DNA of 35,806 bases, from NCBI GenBank assembly GCA_009705035.1, contig WLDB01000004.1, positions 1 through 35,806 on the forward strand. Reading direction: 5' to 3'. The notes beneath the pieces were generated by a model, which worked only from the letters and a program-made list of their open reading frames with translations, was not told the DNA's origin and searched no databases. The first letter of the stretch is position 1. Each line of letters begins with the position of its first letter. The stretch is from Actinomycetota bacterium (lineage in GTDB: Bacteria > Actinomycetota > Actinomycetes > Nanopelagicales > Nanopelagicaceae). This document shows, piece by piece, positions 1 through 9,443 of the stretch. Both the position numbers and the translations under genes were made by a program.

Positions 1-76
1 AAATAAATGCGAAGATCAACAGAGTGGTTCCGCAGAGAATCGACATCAGGCGAAAACGGCTCATCGGATTTTTCAT
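1..76 (-). CDS. DUF3817-like membrane protein, N-terminal part only (runs off window start)
   Basis: ATG at 76 on minus strand; translation MKNPMSRFRLMSILCGTTLLIFAFI... resembles the DUF3817 N-terminus. Confidence 0.55.
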   Translation of the reverse strand, partial: MKNPMSRFRLMSILCGTTLLIFAFI

Positions 77-86
77 AAGTCTAACT

Positions 87-122
87 CTAATACTGATTCT
101 AATACTTACCCTAATACTTAAT
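87..122. repeat. Three tandem 12-nt units CTAATACTNANN
   Basis: CTAATACTGATT / CTAATACTTACC / CTAATACTTAAT, contiguous; last unit overlaps the SURF1 stop codon. Confidence 0.8.
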
Positions 123-849
123 GGACTTCTTGCGAAACCTCATCCTTAATACCCTGCACATCGCGCCTCTTATAGAAAGGGGCCCATAGGACGAGGGCGG
201 CCATTAACCACCAAATTACAACGTAAGAGATGTGTTGCCAGTAGTACCCATTGAATTCGGTCTCTGGCATTTCGGGGGTGATGCGCGGACGAAGAATTTC
301 GCCGGTCTCTCGAACTTCAGAGGTTGCTGCGATAAAGCCATCGTAAAGTTGGAGGCCCGTTGTCGATGTCAGCAGACTGCTATCTATGCGAGAGATTTGA
401 GAATCAGTATTGAGAGCGCGATCTTTAATTTGGCGTGGATAGATTGCCCCTGTCACATTAAGAATCTCGGCGGATTCAGAGAGCTCAGAGTCTTGCCAAA
501 ATCCCCGAAGAACCAGGATTGCGCTCTCGGCATCAAGCTGCACGAGTGCAATCTCCCAGTCGGATACATTCTTATCTGCCGCAATCTGGTTAGGTGCCTT
601 ATAGGTGGCAATTATTGTTCCAGAGATATTTACAAATTTTCCGAATGATTCAACGGGAATGATTTCATCTGGCTGAGTGAGTTCTGATAATTGATAAACC
701 TTCTCGTCTTGAACAGTTACTTTCTTCTCGTTAGCAGTCATTTCGCGAGCGCGATCGAGTTGCCAATATCCGAGGGCAAAGAAGATTGCAGCTAAGGCTA
801 AAACCAGAACTGCGGTGAGCGCTTTTTTAATTCTGTCCATCATCTTCAC
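118..849 (-). CDS. SURF1 family cytochrome oxidase biogenesis protein
   Basis: N-terminal TM followed by LGYWQLDRAREM; C-terminal TM; SURF1-like architecture. Confidence 0.85.
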   Translation of the reverse strand: MKMMDRIKKALTAVLVLALAAIFFALGYWQLDRAREMTANEKKVTVQDEKVYQLSELTQPDEIIPVESFGKFVNISGTIIATYKAPNQIAADKNVSDWEIALVQLDAESAILVLRGFWQDSELSESAEILNVTGAIYPRQIKDRALNTDSQISRIDSSLLTSTTGLQLYDGFIAATSEVRETGEILRPRITPEMPETEFNGYYWQHISYVVIWWLMAALVLWAPFYKRRDVQGIKDEVSQEVH

Positions 850-964
850 GTTTTTGCATTCGTGAATAGCGCTTATAGAAACTCACAAGCAAAAGTGCGA
901 CTGAACTCACCAAGATAATCATGGTGAAAGAACCGGCCATACCCATATCCACATCTTTGCTCAT
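827..964 (-). CDS. Small single-TM protein (45 aa)
   Basis: MSKDVDMGMAGSFTMIILVSSVALLLVSFYKRYSRMQKREDDGQN; overlaps SURF1 start; internal ATG at 964 preferred over the ORF-track start at 1069. Confidence 0.6.
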   Translation of the reverse strand: MSKDVDMGMAGSFTMIILVSSVALLLVSFYKRYSRMQKREDDGQN

Positions 965-978
965 GAGAGAATCTTCCC

Positions 979-1377
979 ATGTCAGATGAGAAGTTCCAAG
1001 GTGAACTCGATTACAACGACCGTTACGGCATCCGTACCGGAAAACCTTGGATTCCCTATGCAATTTCATTTGCGGTAATCGGTGTTATTTGGCTTCTCTG
1101 GTCAGCTTTGTTTCACGCCCAGCCTGCGATTGGCTCAAACCTCATCGCATTTAGCAATACAGATCCGCGCAATATTGAGATTCGCTACATAGTTACTCGC
1201 GAAGACCCATCGCTGAGTGGAACTTGCATCTTGGCGGCACGCGATATCGATAAGGTCGTTGTGGGACAGATAACTGATTTCATTCCACCTGGTAAAGCCA
1301 TGATTGAGCGGGTCGTACAGATCCCTTCGCGCGGAGATGCGGTTAACGCTCGTATTGAAAGCTGTTATCTCAACTAG
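979..1377 (+). CDS. DUF4307 domain-containing protein
   Basis: N-terminal RYG..., one TM, C-terminal extracytoplasmic domain ending ARIESCYLN. Confidence 0.75.
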   Translation: MSDEKFQGELDYNDRYGIRTGKPWIPYAISFAVIGVIWLLWSALFHAQPAIGSNLIAFSNTDPRNIEIRYIVTREDPSLSGTCILAARDIDKVVVGQITDFIPPGKAMIERVVQIPSRGDAVNARIESCYLN

Positions 1378-1439
1378 TTTCAAGCTCACTTTATTTAAGA
1401 CTTTTGCAACCTCTCCTTCGTGCATTACCCTTGGCAGTT

Positions 1440-1916
1440 ATGAGCGGACAACAGACGTGGTTAACACAAGAGGCAGCAGATCGACTTGCTGCGGAGCTCG
1501 CCCAGCTTGAAGGTCCAGGTCGCAAAGATGTCACTGCGAAAATTGAGGCAGCTCGCGCCGAAGGTGATCTCAAAGAAAATGGCGGCTATCACGCAGCACG
1601 TGATGAGCAAGGCAAGATGGAAGCCCGTATCCGCCAACTGAAGCAGATGCTTGAGAATGCCCACATCGGAACTCCGCCAGCTAGCGCAGATGGCAAAGTT
1701 GGCGCCGGCATGGTCGTCACCGCCGTAATTGCTGGAGATGAAACAAAGTTTCTTCTCGGCTCTCGTGAAATTTCATCCGGTGATCTCGATGTCTACTCTG
1801 AAAAATCACCACTAGGTGCCGCAGTCTTGGGCGCCGACATTGGTGCAACTGTTAAGTACACAGCTCCAAATGGACGTGAGATTTCAGTCGAGATTAAATC
1901 CGCTGAATTCTTCTAG
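1440..1916 (+). CDS. greA: Transcription elongation factor GreA
   Basis: MSGQQTWLTQEAADRLAAELAQLEGPGRKDVTAKIEAARAEGDLKENGGYHAARDEQGKMEARIRQL: GreA N-terminal coiled coil and C-terminal domain; ATG at 1440 chosen. Confidence 0.95.
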   Translation: MSGQQTWLTQEAADRLAAELAQLEGPGRKDVTAKIEAARAEGDLKENGGYHAARDEQGKMEARIRQLKQMLENAHIGTPPASADGKVGAGMVVTAVIAGDETKFLLGSREISSGDLDVYSEKSPLGAAVLGADIGATVKYTAPNGREISVEIKSAEFF

Positions 1917-1920
1917 CTAA

Positions 1921-1950
1921 TCAGACTAGATTAACCAGACTGGTTAGTCA
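1921..1950. terminator. Small palindromic hairpin between convergent greA and ABC permease genes
   Basis: TAACCA-GAC-TGGTTA flanked by AGACTAGA...GTCA; no strong U tract. Confidence 0.4.
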
Positions 1951-2735
1951 GCTGACCGCTTATAGCGACGCAAGCTCAACGGTACGAAAATCACCATAAT
2001 TATCACCATATATAAAATTGATGTGATTAGTGGATTCTCGCTCGGGAAAGAACCAGCTGTCGCTCCAAATTGATTTTCAAGTCCAAAGAGTTCGCGGCAT
2101 GCAGCGACCATCGTTGAGACCGGATTCCACTCTGCAAAGTATTGGAGAGCTCGTGGCATTCCAGTTGTTGGTGCAAAGGCATTTGATAAGAATGTCAACG
2201 GGAATGTCACGATAAAGCTGACATTCTGCACAACGCGAGCATCAGAGGCTGATAAACCAACAAGGACTCCTACCCATGAGAGTGCATAACCAAAGAGGAG
2301 CAGGAAGAGGAATCCGAGCGCAACATTGAGCAATCCACCTGACGGACGCCAACCGACTACGTAACCTGCAATGCCCATCACTGCGAGAACAACAATATTG
2401 AGAAGCGAATCTCCCAATGTGCGACCAACGACCAAAGCAGATTGTGAAATAGGGAGAGATCTAAAGCGATCGATGAGGCCCTTCTTCATATCTTCTGCCA
2501 AGCCCGAAGCAGTGCCAGCTAATGTAAATGCCACTGTCTGCACAAAGATTCCAGGCATGAGAAGTTGAACATACCCACCTGGCTGACCTGTATCAATCGA
2601 ACCGCCGAATACATAACGGAAGAGAAGTACAAACATCACAGGTTGAATTGTTGAGAAGATGAGAACTTCAGGTACACGAGTAAGTAGACGCAACTGGCGT
2701 TGCGTAATTATTGTGATATCTCCAATTGCGCTCAT
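1944..2735 (-). CDS. ABC-2 type transporter permease (DrrB-like)
   Basis: Multiple TM segments, ABC-2 pattern, overlaps the ATPase gene by 4 nt. Confidence 0.9.
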   Translation of the reverse strand: MSAIGDITIITQRQLRLLTRVPEVLIFSTIQPVMFVLLFRYVFGGSIDTGQPGGYVQLLMPGIFVQTVAFTLAGTASGLAEDMKKGLIDRFRSLPISQSALVVGRTLGDSLLNIVVLAVMGIAGYVVGWRPSGGLLNVALGFLFLLLFGYALSWVGVLVGLSASDARVVQNVSFIVTFPLTFLSNAFAPTTGMPRALQYFAEWNPVSTMVAACRELFGLENQFGATAGSFPSENPLITSILYMVIIMVIFVPLSLRRYKRSAD

Positions 2736-3691
2736 GCGACATCTTCTTTCTTCTCTGCTGAGTGTCCAGTAAGTGATAAGAAGACATCATCAAGTGATGG
2801 ACGCTTGAGTCCGACGTCGAGGGCGTGGATTCCGGCATCATCTAAATTCTTTAAGACTTCAAAGAGCGCTTTAGAACCTGTTGATACAGGGGCTGAAATC
2901 ATACGCAGACCTTCATCGAGTGTTGGAGTAAGACCACTTACGGCAGCAACAATCTGCATTGTCTTCGCAATGTGGGCGCTTTCAACAACAACCTCTAGTC
3001 GTTCACCACCAACCTGCTTCTTCAATACATCAGAAGTACCACGGGCAATAACTTTGCCAGTATCAATAACTGCAATCTCATCAGCTAATTGATCTGCCTC
3101 TTCGAGATATTGAGTTGTGAGAAGCAAAGTGACTCCGCCCTTTACGAGCTCTTGAATAACGCCCCACATCTCTTGGCGCCCGCGTGGGTCAAGACCAGTT
3201 GTTGGTTCATCTAGAAAGAGGACCTTTGGCTTAACAATCAGAGATGCTGCAAGATCTAGGCGACGACGCATTCCACCTGAGTATGTTTTGATTGGGCGCT
3301 TTGCTGCTTCAGTTAAATTGAATCGTTCAAGCAATTCATTTGCGCGGGTAACAGCGTTCTTCTTACCAAGGTGATACAACTGACCGAACATCAATAGATT
3401 GTCATAACCTGTGAGAATCTCATCGACAGCTGCATATTGGCCTGATAGCCCGATTACTTCACGAACTTTGTCTGGATGCTTGATCACATCAATGCCAGCG
3501 ACCATCGCACGCCCTGAATCGGGGCGCAATAGTGTCGACAAAATGCGCACGGTCGTTGTTTTGCCTGCGCCATTTGGTCCAAGAACACCTAATACGGTGC
3601 CTTCTTCAACATCGAGGCTCAAATTATCAAGCGCTCGGACTTTACCTTTGTCATAGGTCTTTACTAGTTCTTCCGCGATAACTGTTTTCAC
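2732..3691 (-). CDS. ABC transporter ATP-binding protein (DrrA/daunorubicin-resistance type)
   Basis: Walker A GPNGAGKTT, signature YSGGMRRRLDLA, Walker B VLFLDEPTTGLDP; GTG start. Confidence 0.95.
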   Translation of the reverse strand: MKTVIAEELVKTYDKGKVRALDNLSLDVEEGTVLGVLGPNGAGKTTTVRILSTLLRPDSGRAMVAGIDVIKHPDKVREVIGLSGQYAAVDEILTGYDNLLMFGQLYHLGKKNAVTRANELLERFNLTEAAKRPIKTYSGGMRRRLDLAASLIVKPKVLFLDEPTTGLDPRGRQEMWGVIQELVKGGVTLLLTTQYLEEADQLADEIAVIDTGKVIARGTSDVLKKQVGGERLEVVVESAHIAKTMQIVAAVSGLTPTLDEGLRMISAPVSTGSKALFEVLKNLDDAGIHALDVGLKRPSLDDVFLSLTGHSAEKKEDVA

Positions 3692-3710
3692 GGAGTAAAC
3701 TTACCAATCT

Positions 3711-5312
3711 ATGAATACAAATGCACCCGCCAAAGAACTTACCCACCGCGAGATTATGGTCATATTAGGTGGCCTGATGACTGGCTTACTACTAGCCGCC
3801 CTTGATCAAACAATCGTATCGACTGCACTTAAAAGTATCGTCGAAGATTTCCAAGGTCTCGAGCACTACACCTGGGTTGTCACCGCATACCTTTTAACAT
3901 CGACAGCATCAACGCCGCTCTACGGAAAAATCTCTGACCTATATGGTCGCCGAATTGTCTTTCAATTTGCAATCGTCACATTCTTAATTGGTTCTCTACT
4001 TGCAGGTGCAGCACAAGATATGAACCAGCTGATTGCTACACGAGCGCTTCAAGGTCTTGGCGCCGGTGGCCTTATGGCACTTACCTTCGTGATCATCGGT
4101 GACATCGTTCCGCCCCGCGAAAGAGGGCGCTATCAAGGTTATTTTGGCGCCGTCTGGGGGCTCTCATCGGTTGCAGGTCCTTTGCTCGGTGGTTTTTTCT
4201 CAGACCGCGAAACCATTCTGGGCTTCGACGGATGGCGTTGGATTTTCTATATCAATATTCCTTTCGGAATCGCAGCGCTAGTTATTACTTCAGCGGTGCT
4301 TCATTTGCCTCGTGTAAAGCGTGAGCATTCGATCGATTACCTTGGCGCCATTCTCTTGGTTACAGGAGTGACATCTATCTTGCTCGCTGTATCTGTTTAT
4401 GGTCCTCAAGAAGGTTGGAGTGACTCTCGAACAATTGGTTATCTCTCAGTAGGTTTGATTTTGTCAGCATTATTTGTTTGGTGGGAATCAAAGGCAAAAG
4501 AGCCGATCATTCCGCTCTCACTCTTTAAGAACCACACCTTTACTTTGACGTCGATCCTCGGTGCAATCATCGGCGCTGGCATGTTTGGTGCAATCGTTAT
4601 GTTGCCTCTCTACATGCAGGTTGTTAAAGGGTATTCAGCAACGGATGCTGGTCTTAAGTTGATTCCGCTAATGCTCGGAATTGTTACAACTTCAATCCTC
4701 AGCGGTAAATTGATTTCAAAGCACGGTCATTACAAGCGCTTCCCAATTATGGGAACAGCAATCATGACAATCGGTCTTCTCTTTATGTATCGCCTAGGTA
4801 TCGATACTCCGTATTGGCAACTATCTATCTATGCAGTCATGGTTGGTGCAGGCCTTGGTTTATCTATGCAGACAATCGTTATTGCCTTGCAGAACTCAGT
4901 TGAATTCAAGGATATGGGCGTTGCCACAAGCTCAAATACTTTCTTCCGTTCATTGGGATCAGTCTTTGGTACCGCACTCTTTGGAGCAATTCTGACCAAC
5001 CGATTAGGTCATTACCTCACGACAAATATTGCAGAGATAAGGGCAAATAACCCAGATGTAGTCAATGGAATCGATCCACAGAAACTTCAGGATGTTCAGA
5101 GCAATACATCAATCATTGCCGAGTTGCCACCCCAGGTGCAGAGTGCAGTACTTGATGCATTTGTACATTCCTTCCAGATTGTCTTTATAACCGCAGCTCC
5201 TGTCGTTGCGATTGGTTTCTTTGTTGCTCTCTTCTTGCGCGAGACCCCACTACGCACCTCAGAAGATTACGCAGCTGCACGAAAAGAATCTGCTGGTGAT
5301 GCAATTGGCTAA
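3711..5312 (+). CDS. MFS transporter, DHA2 (14-TM, EmrB/QacA) family
   Basis: [24 protein letters not shown] and GxGxG motifs; 14-TM-size protein. Confidence 0.93.
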   Translation: MNTNAPAKELTHREIMVILGGLMTGLLLAALDQTIVSTALKSIVEDFQGLEHYTWVVTAYLLTSTASTPLYGKISDLYGRRIVFQFAIVTFLIGSLLAGAAQDMNQLIATRALQGLGAGGLMALTFVIIGDIVPPRERGRYQGYFGAVWGLSSVAGPLLGGFFSDRETILGFDGWRWIFYINIPFGIAALVITSAVLHLPRVKREHSIDYLGAILLVTGVTSILLAVSVYGPQEGWSDSRTIGYLSVGLILSALFVWWESKAKEPIIPLSLFKNHTFTLTSILGAIIGAGMFGAIVMLPLYMQVVKGYSATDAGLKLIPLMLGIVTTSILSGKLISKHGHYKRFPIMGTAIMTIGLLFMYRLGIDTPYWQLSIYAVMVGAGLGLSMQTIVIALQNSVEFKDMGVATSSNTFFRSLGSVFGTALFGAILTNRLGHYLTTNIAEIRANNPDVVNGIDPQKLQDVQSNTSIIAELPPQVQSAVLDAFVHSFQIVFITAAPVVAIGFFVALFLRETPLRTSEDYAAARKESAGDAIG

Positions 5313-5330
5313 ATCAAGGCCTTCTGCATA

Positions 5331-6545
5331 GTGAAGTTAAATAACCCGCTCCGCGAATTTCCCAGAGAAGTCGGCGTAATCATCTTTGCCTCCTTCTTTG
5401 TGGCTGTGGGTTTTGGAATTATTGCTCCAACTCTTCCGCTCTTTGCTAAATCATTTGGAGTAAATCACGCCGCTGTTGGCACGATTCTCTCCGCCTTTGC
5501 CTTTGCTCGTTTTGCCACCGGGTTAATATCTGGAAAACTTGTTGATAAATTCGGTGAGCGATTAATCTATTCATCAGGTGTTGCACTCGTTGCTATTTCA
5601 TCTGCAGCCGCAGCTGCAGCTACATCGTATTCGCAGCTTCTAATTTTTAGATCGGCTGGTGGGCTCGGCTCGTCAATGTTCTCTGTTGCCGGAGGTTCGA
5701 TTTTGCTCCGCGCAACTTCAGATATGCAGCGAGGGCGCGCACAATCTCTCTACAACGGTTCATTCTTATTAGGAATGATGGGTGGACCTGTTATCGGTGG
5801 CGCGCTCTCTGCCTTCTCTCTTCGTGCACCCCTTGCGATTTACGCGGTACTACTTGGAATCTCTGCGATCTCAGGAGCGTTCTTGCTACGAAATTCGAAG
5901 CTTGCAGCACGCCCAGAAAGTAAGTCAGAGAAGACATCTCTGCGCGATGCTTTTGCTTTAAAGCCATATCGAATGGCGCTTGCAATTTCTTTTGGTACAG
6001 CTTTCATTCTCTTTGGAATGGCTCGCTCAGTACTTCCGCTCTTTATGGTTGAAGATATGAAAGTTTCCACCACTTACATGGGAGTTGGCTTTACCGTCGC
6101 ATCAGTTGTAAATGGTTTATTGCTACTACGAGCAGGGCGGCAATCTGATCAACGTGGACGGCGTTATGTTGCCATGATTGGCTCTGGTGCAATGTTTATC
6201 TCCACATTGCTTCTTCTCGTAACTGTTAGAGATTGGATTTTCTTCCCAGCAATGGTGTTCTCTGGAATTGCCGGGGCATATCTATCAACCGTTCCAGCAA
6301 GCCTTATTGGAGATGTACTCAAAGGCAAAGGTGGCCAAGTAATTGCTCTGATGCAGATGTCTGGAGATTTCGCGGCGATGATAGCCCCGATTCTTTTAGG
6401 CGTAATTACTGATATCACCGGTGCTTTTTGGCCAGCATTCTTAGTCAGCGCAATACTGATGTTAGGGCTCTTCATCCTTACAACACGGATTCCAGAAACC
6501 CGAAATACCGTTCATCGATCAGAAGAGCCGATTAAAGACCTTTAA
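5331..6545 (+). CDS. MFS transporter, 12-TM
   Basis: GTG start; SGKLVDKFGERL MFS loop motif; about 12 hydrophobic segments. Confidence 0.9.
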   Translation: MKLNNPLREFPREVGVIIFASFFVAVGFGIIAPTLPLFAKSFGVNHAAVGTILSAFAFARFATGLISGKLVDKFGERLIYSSGVALVAISSAAAAAATSYSQLLIFRSAGGLGSSMFSVAGGSILLRATSDMQRGRAQSLYNGSFLLGMMGGPVIGGALSAFSLRAPLAIYAVLLGISAISGAFLLRNSKLAARPESKSEKTSLRDAFALKPYRMALAISFGTAFILFGMARSVLPLFMVEDMKVSTTYMGVGFTVASVVNGLLLLRAGRQSDQRGRRYVAMIGSGAMFISTLLLLVTVRDWIFFPAMVFSGIAGAYLSTVPASLIGDVLKGKGGQVIALMQMSGDFAAMIAPILLGVITDITGAFWPAFLVSAILMLGLFILTTRIPETRNTVHRSEEPIKDL

Positions 6546-7908
6546 GCGCGCTGACAACCTTTGTAAGTGACGCCTTGGCATCACCGAAGAGAAGTGTTGT
6601 CTTTGGATCATAGAGAAGTTCGTTTTCAATACCAGCAAAACCTGGGCGCATTGAGCGCTTCAAGAAGATGATGTTGGCTGAATCAGAAACTTTCAGGATA
6701 GGCATTCCGTAGATTGGGCAACCTGGAGTTGTCTCGGCTGCTGGATTTACTACATCGTTTGCACCGATAACAATCGCAACGTCAGTCTGACCAAAGGTTG
6801 GATTTACTTCATCCATCTCAGCAAGTTGTTCGTAAGGAACATTTGCCTCTGCCAGAAGTACGTTCATATGTCCTGGCATACGACCTGCTACAGGGTGAAT
6901 TCCGTATGCAACATCGATTCCCTTTGAGATCAAAAGATCTGCCATCTCGCGAACAGTGTGTTGTGCCTGTGCAACTGCAAGTCCGAATCCAGGAACAATC
7001 ACAACGCGACGTGCATAGTTAAGCAAGATTGCAACATCTTCTGGTGAACCTGATTTCACTGGACGTTCTTCGTCAGCAGCTGCTGCAGCTTGTGGCTTTG
7101 CAGTAAATGCTCCGAAGAGTGTGCCAAAGAGTGATCGGCCCATCGCCTCTGCCATCAATCGGGTCAAGATTGTTCCTGATGCACCGACCAGAGTTCCCGC
7201 GATAATCAAGAGCGTTGAATCGAGAACATAACCACTTGCCGCAACAGTAAGACCTGTAAATGCGTTGAGGAGCGAGATAACGATTGGAACATCAGCGCCA
7301 CCAACAGGAAGCACAAAGAGGATTCCGAAGAGAAGTGAAAGGCCTGCAAGAATCAATAGTGGGTTGGTACCAGTGTCTTGAACGACCCAGACAGAGACGC
7401 CAAGAACAGAGGCTAAAGTAGCCGCAATTACAAAGCGTCCGCCCGGGAATACGACTGGGCGAGTGGTCATCAACTCTTGCAACTTCAAGAAAGTCACAAT
7501 CGAACCGCTGAAGGATACGCAGCCGACTATTACAGTAAAGACGGTAAAAATAAGAAACGCTACTGTCATATCTTCGCTGTGCTTGAGGTATTCGACGATT
7601 GCTACAAGAGCTGCAGCGCCTCCGCCGACTCCGTTAAAGAGTGCAACGAGCTGAGGCATATTTGTCATCTGCACCTTACGCGCTGCGGGTACACCTACTG
7701 CTAGACCGAAGGCAATTGATCCGATAATCCAGCCGAGATTCTCAATCTTTTCGAGTTCAAAGAAAACAAGGATGATTGCAACAGTTGCACCGAGTGCACC
7801 GAGAAGATTTCCGCGACGCGCAGTCTTTGGGTGAGATAAGCCTTTAAGTGCCAGGATAAAGAGGACGCCGGCAGTGAGACCAATGAGGCTGAAGATTAAA
7901 TCTTTCAC
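6532..7908 (-). CDS. pntB: NAD(P) transhydrogenase subunit beta
   Basis: NADP-binding domain VIVPGFGLAVAQAQHTVREMADLL..., GIHPVAGRMPGHMNVLLAEA. Confidence 0.95.
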   Translation of the reverse strand: MKDLIFSLIGLTAGVLFILALKGLSHPKTARRGNLLGALGATVAIILVFFELEKIENLGWIIGSIAFGLAVGVPAARKVQMTNMPQLVALFNGVGGGAAALVAIVEYLKHSEDMTVAFLIFTVFTVIVGCVSFSGSIVTFLKLQELMTTRPVVFPGGRFVIAATLASVLGVSVWVVQDTGTNPLLILAGLSLLFGILFVLPVGGADVPIVISLLNAFTGLTVAASGYVLDSTLLIIAGTLVGASGTILTRLMAEAMGRSLFGTLFGAFTAKPQAAAAADEERPVKSGSPEDVAILLNYARRVVIVPGFGLAVAQAQHTVREMADLLISKGIDVAYGIHPVAGRMPGHMNVLLAEANVPYEQLAEMDEVNPTFGQTDVAIVIGANDVVNPAAETTPGCPIYGMPILKVSDSANIIFLKRSMRPGFAGIENELLYDPKTTLLFGDAKASLTKVVSALKGL

Positions 7909-8198
7909 TTCTGCTCACCGCCCTTCTTAGGCTTAAACATTTCGAGCATGCGATCCGTAACTACAAATCCGCCGACAACGTTAATTGTTGAAAGAATAAT
8001 TGCGGCGACTGAAAGACCGAGTTCGAGGTTTGTATTTGCTGCATCAGCAACAATAATTGCGCCAACCAAGATGACTCCGTGGATAGCGTTAGCACCAGAC
8101 ATCAGTGGTGTATGCAGCGTTGATGAGACTTTAGAGACAACCTCAAAACCCACAAAAACTGCGAGAACAAAGATAGATATAACTGCAATTGCATCCAT
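7905..8198 (-). CDS. pntAB: NAD(P) transhydrogenase subunit alpha, membrane part (alpha-2)
   Basis: About 97 aa with TM segments, PLMSGANAIHGVILVGA motif. Confidence 0.93.
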   Translation of the reverse strand: MDAIAVISIFVLAVFVGFEVVSKVSSTLHTPLMSGANAIHGVILVGAIIVADAANTNLELGLSVAAIILSTINVVGGFVVTDRMLEMFKPKKGGEQK

Positions 8199-9373
8199 TA
8201 CTGTGCCGCCTTTGTTTGTGCTGGTGCTGGTGCTGGTTCTGGGGTTCGACGAGCACCGTTATGCGTCACCGCTGCTCCATTAATAATTTCATCGTTGAAA
8301 TCAATAGCAATTGCTAGCTCTTGAGCCGGCTTATCATCTTTTGCAGGAGCCGCAGCCTTAGTCATTAGAGTCAGTAGATTCACTACATTTCGTGAGTAAA
8401 GACTTGATGCATGGAAAGAGATTTGGCTTGGTACATCTTTACCGCCCCAAATTCGGACTCCCCCTGCAGTTTCAACAATCTCGCCAGGCTTTGATCCTTC
8501 AACGTTTCCGCCAGTTTCAGCGGCAAGGTCAACGATGATCGTTCCGGGTTCCATTGCATCAATCATCGCCTGTGTTACCAAGCGCGGTGCTGTGCGACCA
8601 GGAACTGCTGCGGTTGTAATAACTACGTGCGACTTTGCAATGTACGGTGTCAAAAGTTCGCGTTGCTTGGCAGCGCGTTCTTCTGTCATTTCACGTGCAT
8701 AACCACCGGCGCCTTCAAGTGCTTCGAGTTCGAGCTGGATAAATGTTGCACCCATTGATCGCACCTCATCAGCTGATGCTGGACGTACGTCATAGGCAGA
8801 AACAACTGCGCCTAATCTGCGCGCTGTTGCCATTGCTTGTAGCCCTGCCACACCTGCACCCAGTACCAAAACTTGTGCCGGCGTAACTGTTCCCGCTGCA
8901 GTCATTAAGAGTGGGAAGAAACGCGGTGAAAGTTCGGCGCCAACAAGTGCTGCGCGATAACCGGCACAGAGCGCTTGAGAAGAGAGCGCGTCCATTGATT
9001 GCGCACGCGAAATACGTGGCACGAGTTCAAGTGAGAGCGCTGTGACTCCTGCAGAGGCAGCCGCTTCAATTGAATCAATTGCGGTTGTTGGAGATAAGAA
9101 CGAAATTGTGACGGCGCCCTTTTTGAGAGTTGCCATCTGTGCTGGTGTGAGTGGTTGAACCGAAAGTACAACATCAGCAGAAGCGAGTAATCCGTTATTG
9201 CCGATTGATGCACCAGCTGCAACATATTGAGCATCGCTGGCTTGGGCTGCAACGCCTGCACCGCTTTCGATAACAACCTCGTAGCCGAGCTTTGTTAACT
9301 TATTGATTACATCGGGGACGAGCGCTACGCGCTTCTCACCCTCTCGGATCTCTTTCGGGACGCATACTCTCAT
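8198..9373 (-). CDS. pntAA: NAD(P) transhydrogenase subunit alpha, NAD-binding part (alpha-1)
   Basis: MRVCVPKEIREGEKRVALVPDVINKL; VLVLGAGVAGLQAMATARRLGA; split-PntA architecture. Confidence 0.95.
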   Translation of the reverse strand: MRVCVPKEIREGEKRVALVPDVINKLTKLGYEVVIESGAGVAAQASDAQYVAAGASIGNNGLLASADVVLSVQPLTPAQMATLKKGAVTISFLSPTTAIDSIEAAASAGVTALSLELVPRISRAQSMDALSSQALCAGYRAALVGAELSPRFFPLLMTAAGTVTPAQVLVLGAGVAGLQAMATARRLGAVVSAYDVRPASADEVRSMGATFIQLELEALEGAGGYAREMTEERAAKQRELLTPYIAKSHVVITTAAVPGRTAPRLVTQAMIDAMEPGTIIVDLAAETGGNVEGSKPGEIVETAGGVRIWGGKDVPSQISFHASSLYSRNVVNLLTLMTKAAAPAKDDKPAQELAIAIDFNDEIINGAAVTHNGARRTPEPAPAPAQTKAAQ

Positions 9374-9443
9374 TCGCGAAGGCTACTGGGGCTAGCTCCA
9401 TTTTGCGCACTCCAAAAGCGCCCAAAAAGTACATCCCTACCGA

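Noticed and set aside
1135-1425. Minus-strand ORF antisense to the DUF4307 gene
   Set aside because: No domain features; the plus-strand CDS has a convincing start and family match.
8205-8245. GCTGGT repeats at the pntAA 3' end
   Set aside because: Simple Pro-Ala linker (PEPAPAPAQ), ordinary low-complexity tail.
8905-9276. 123-aa ORF within pntAA
   Set aside because: Alternative-frame ORF inside a strongly conserved gene; low-complexity Q/S-rich translation typical of shadow ORFs.
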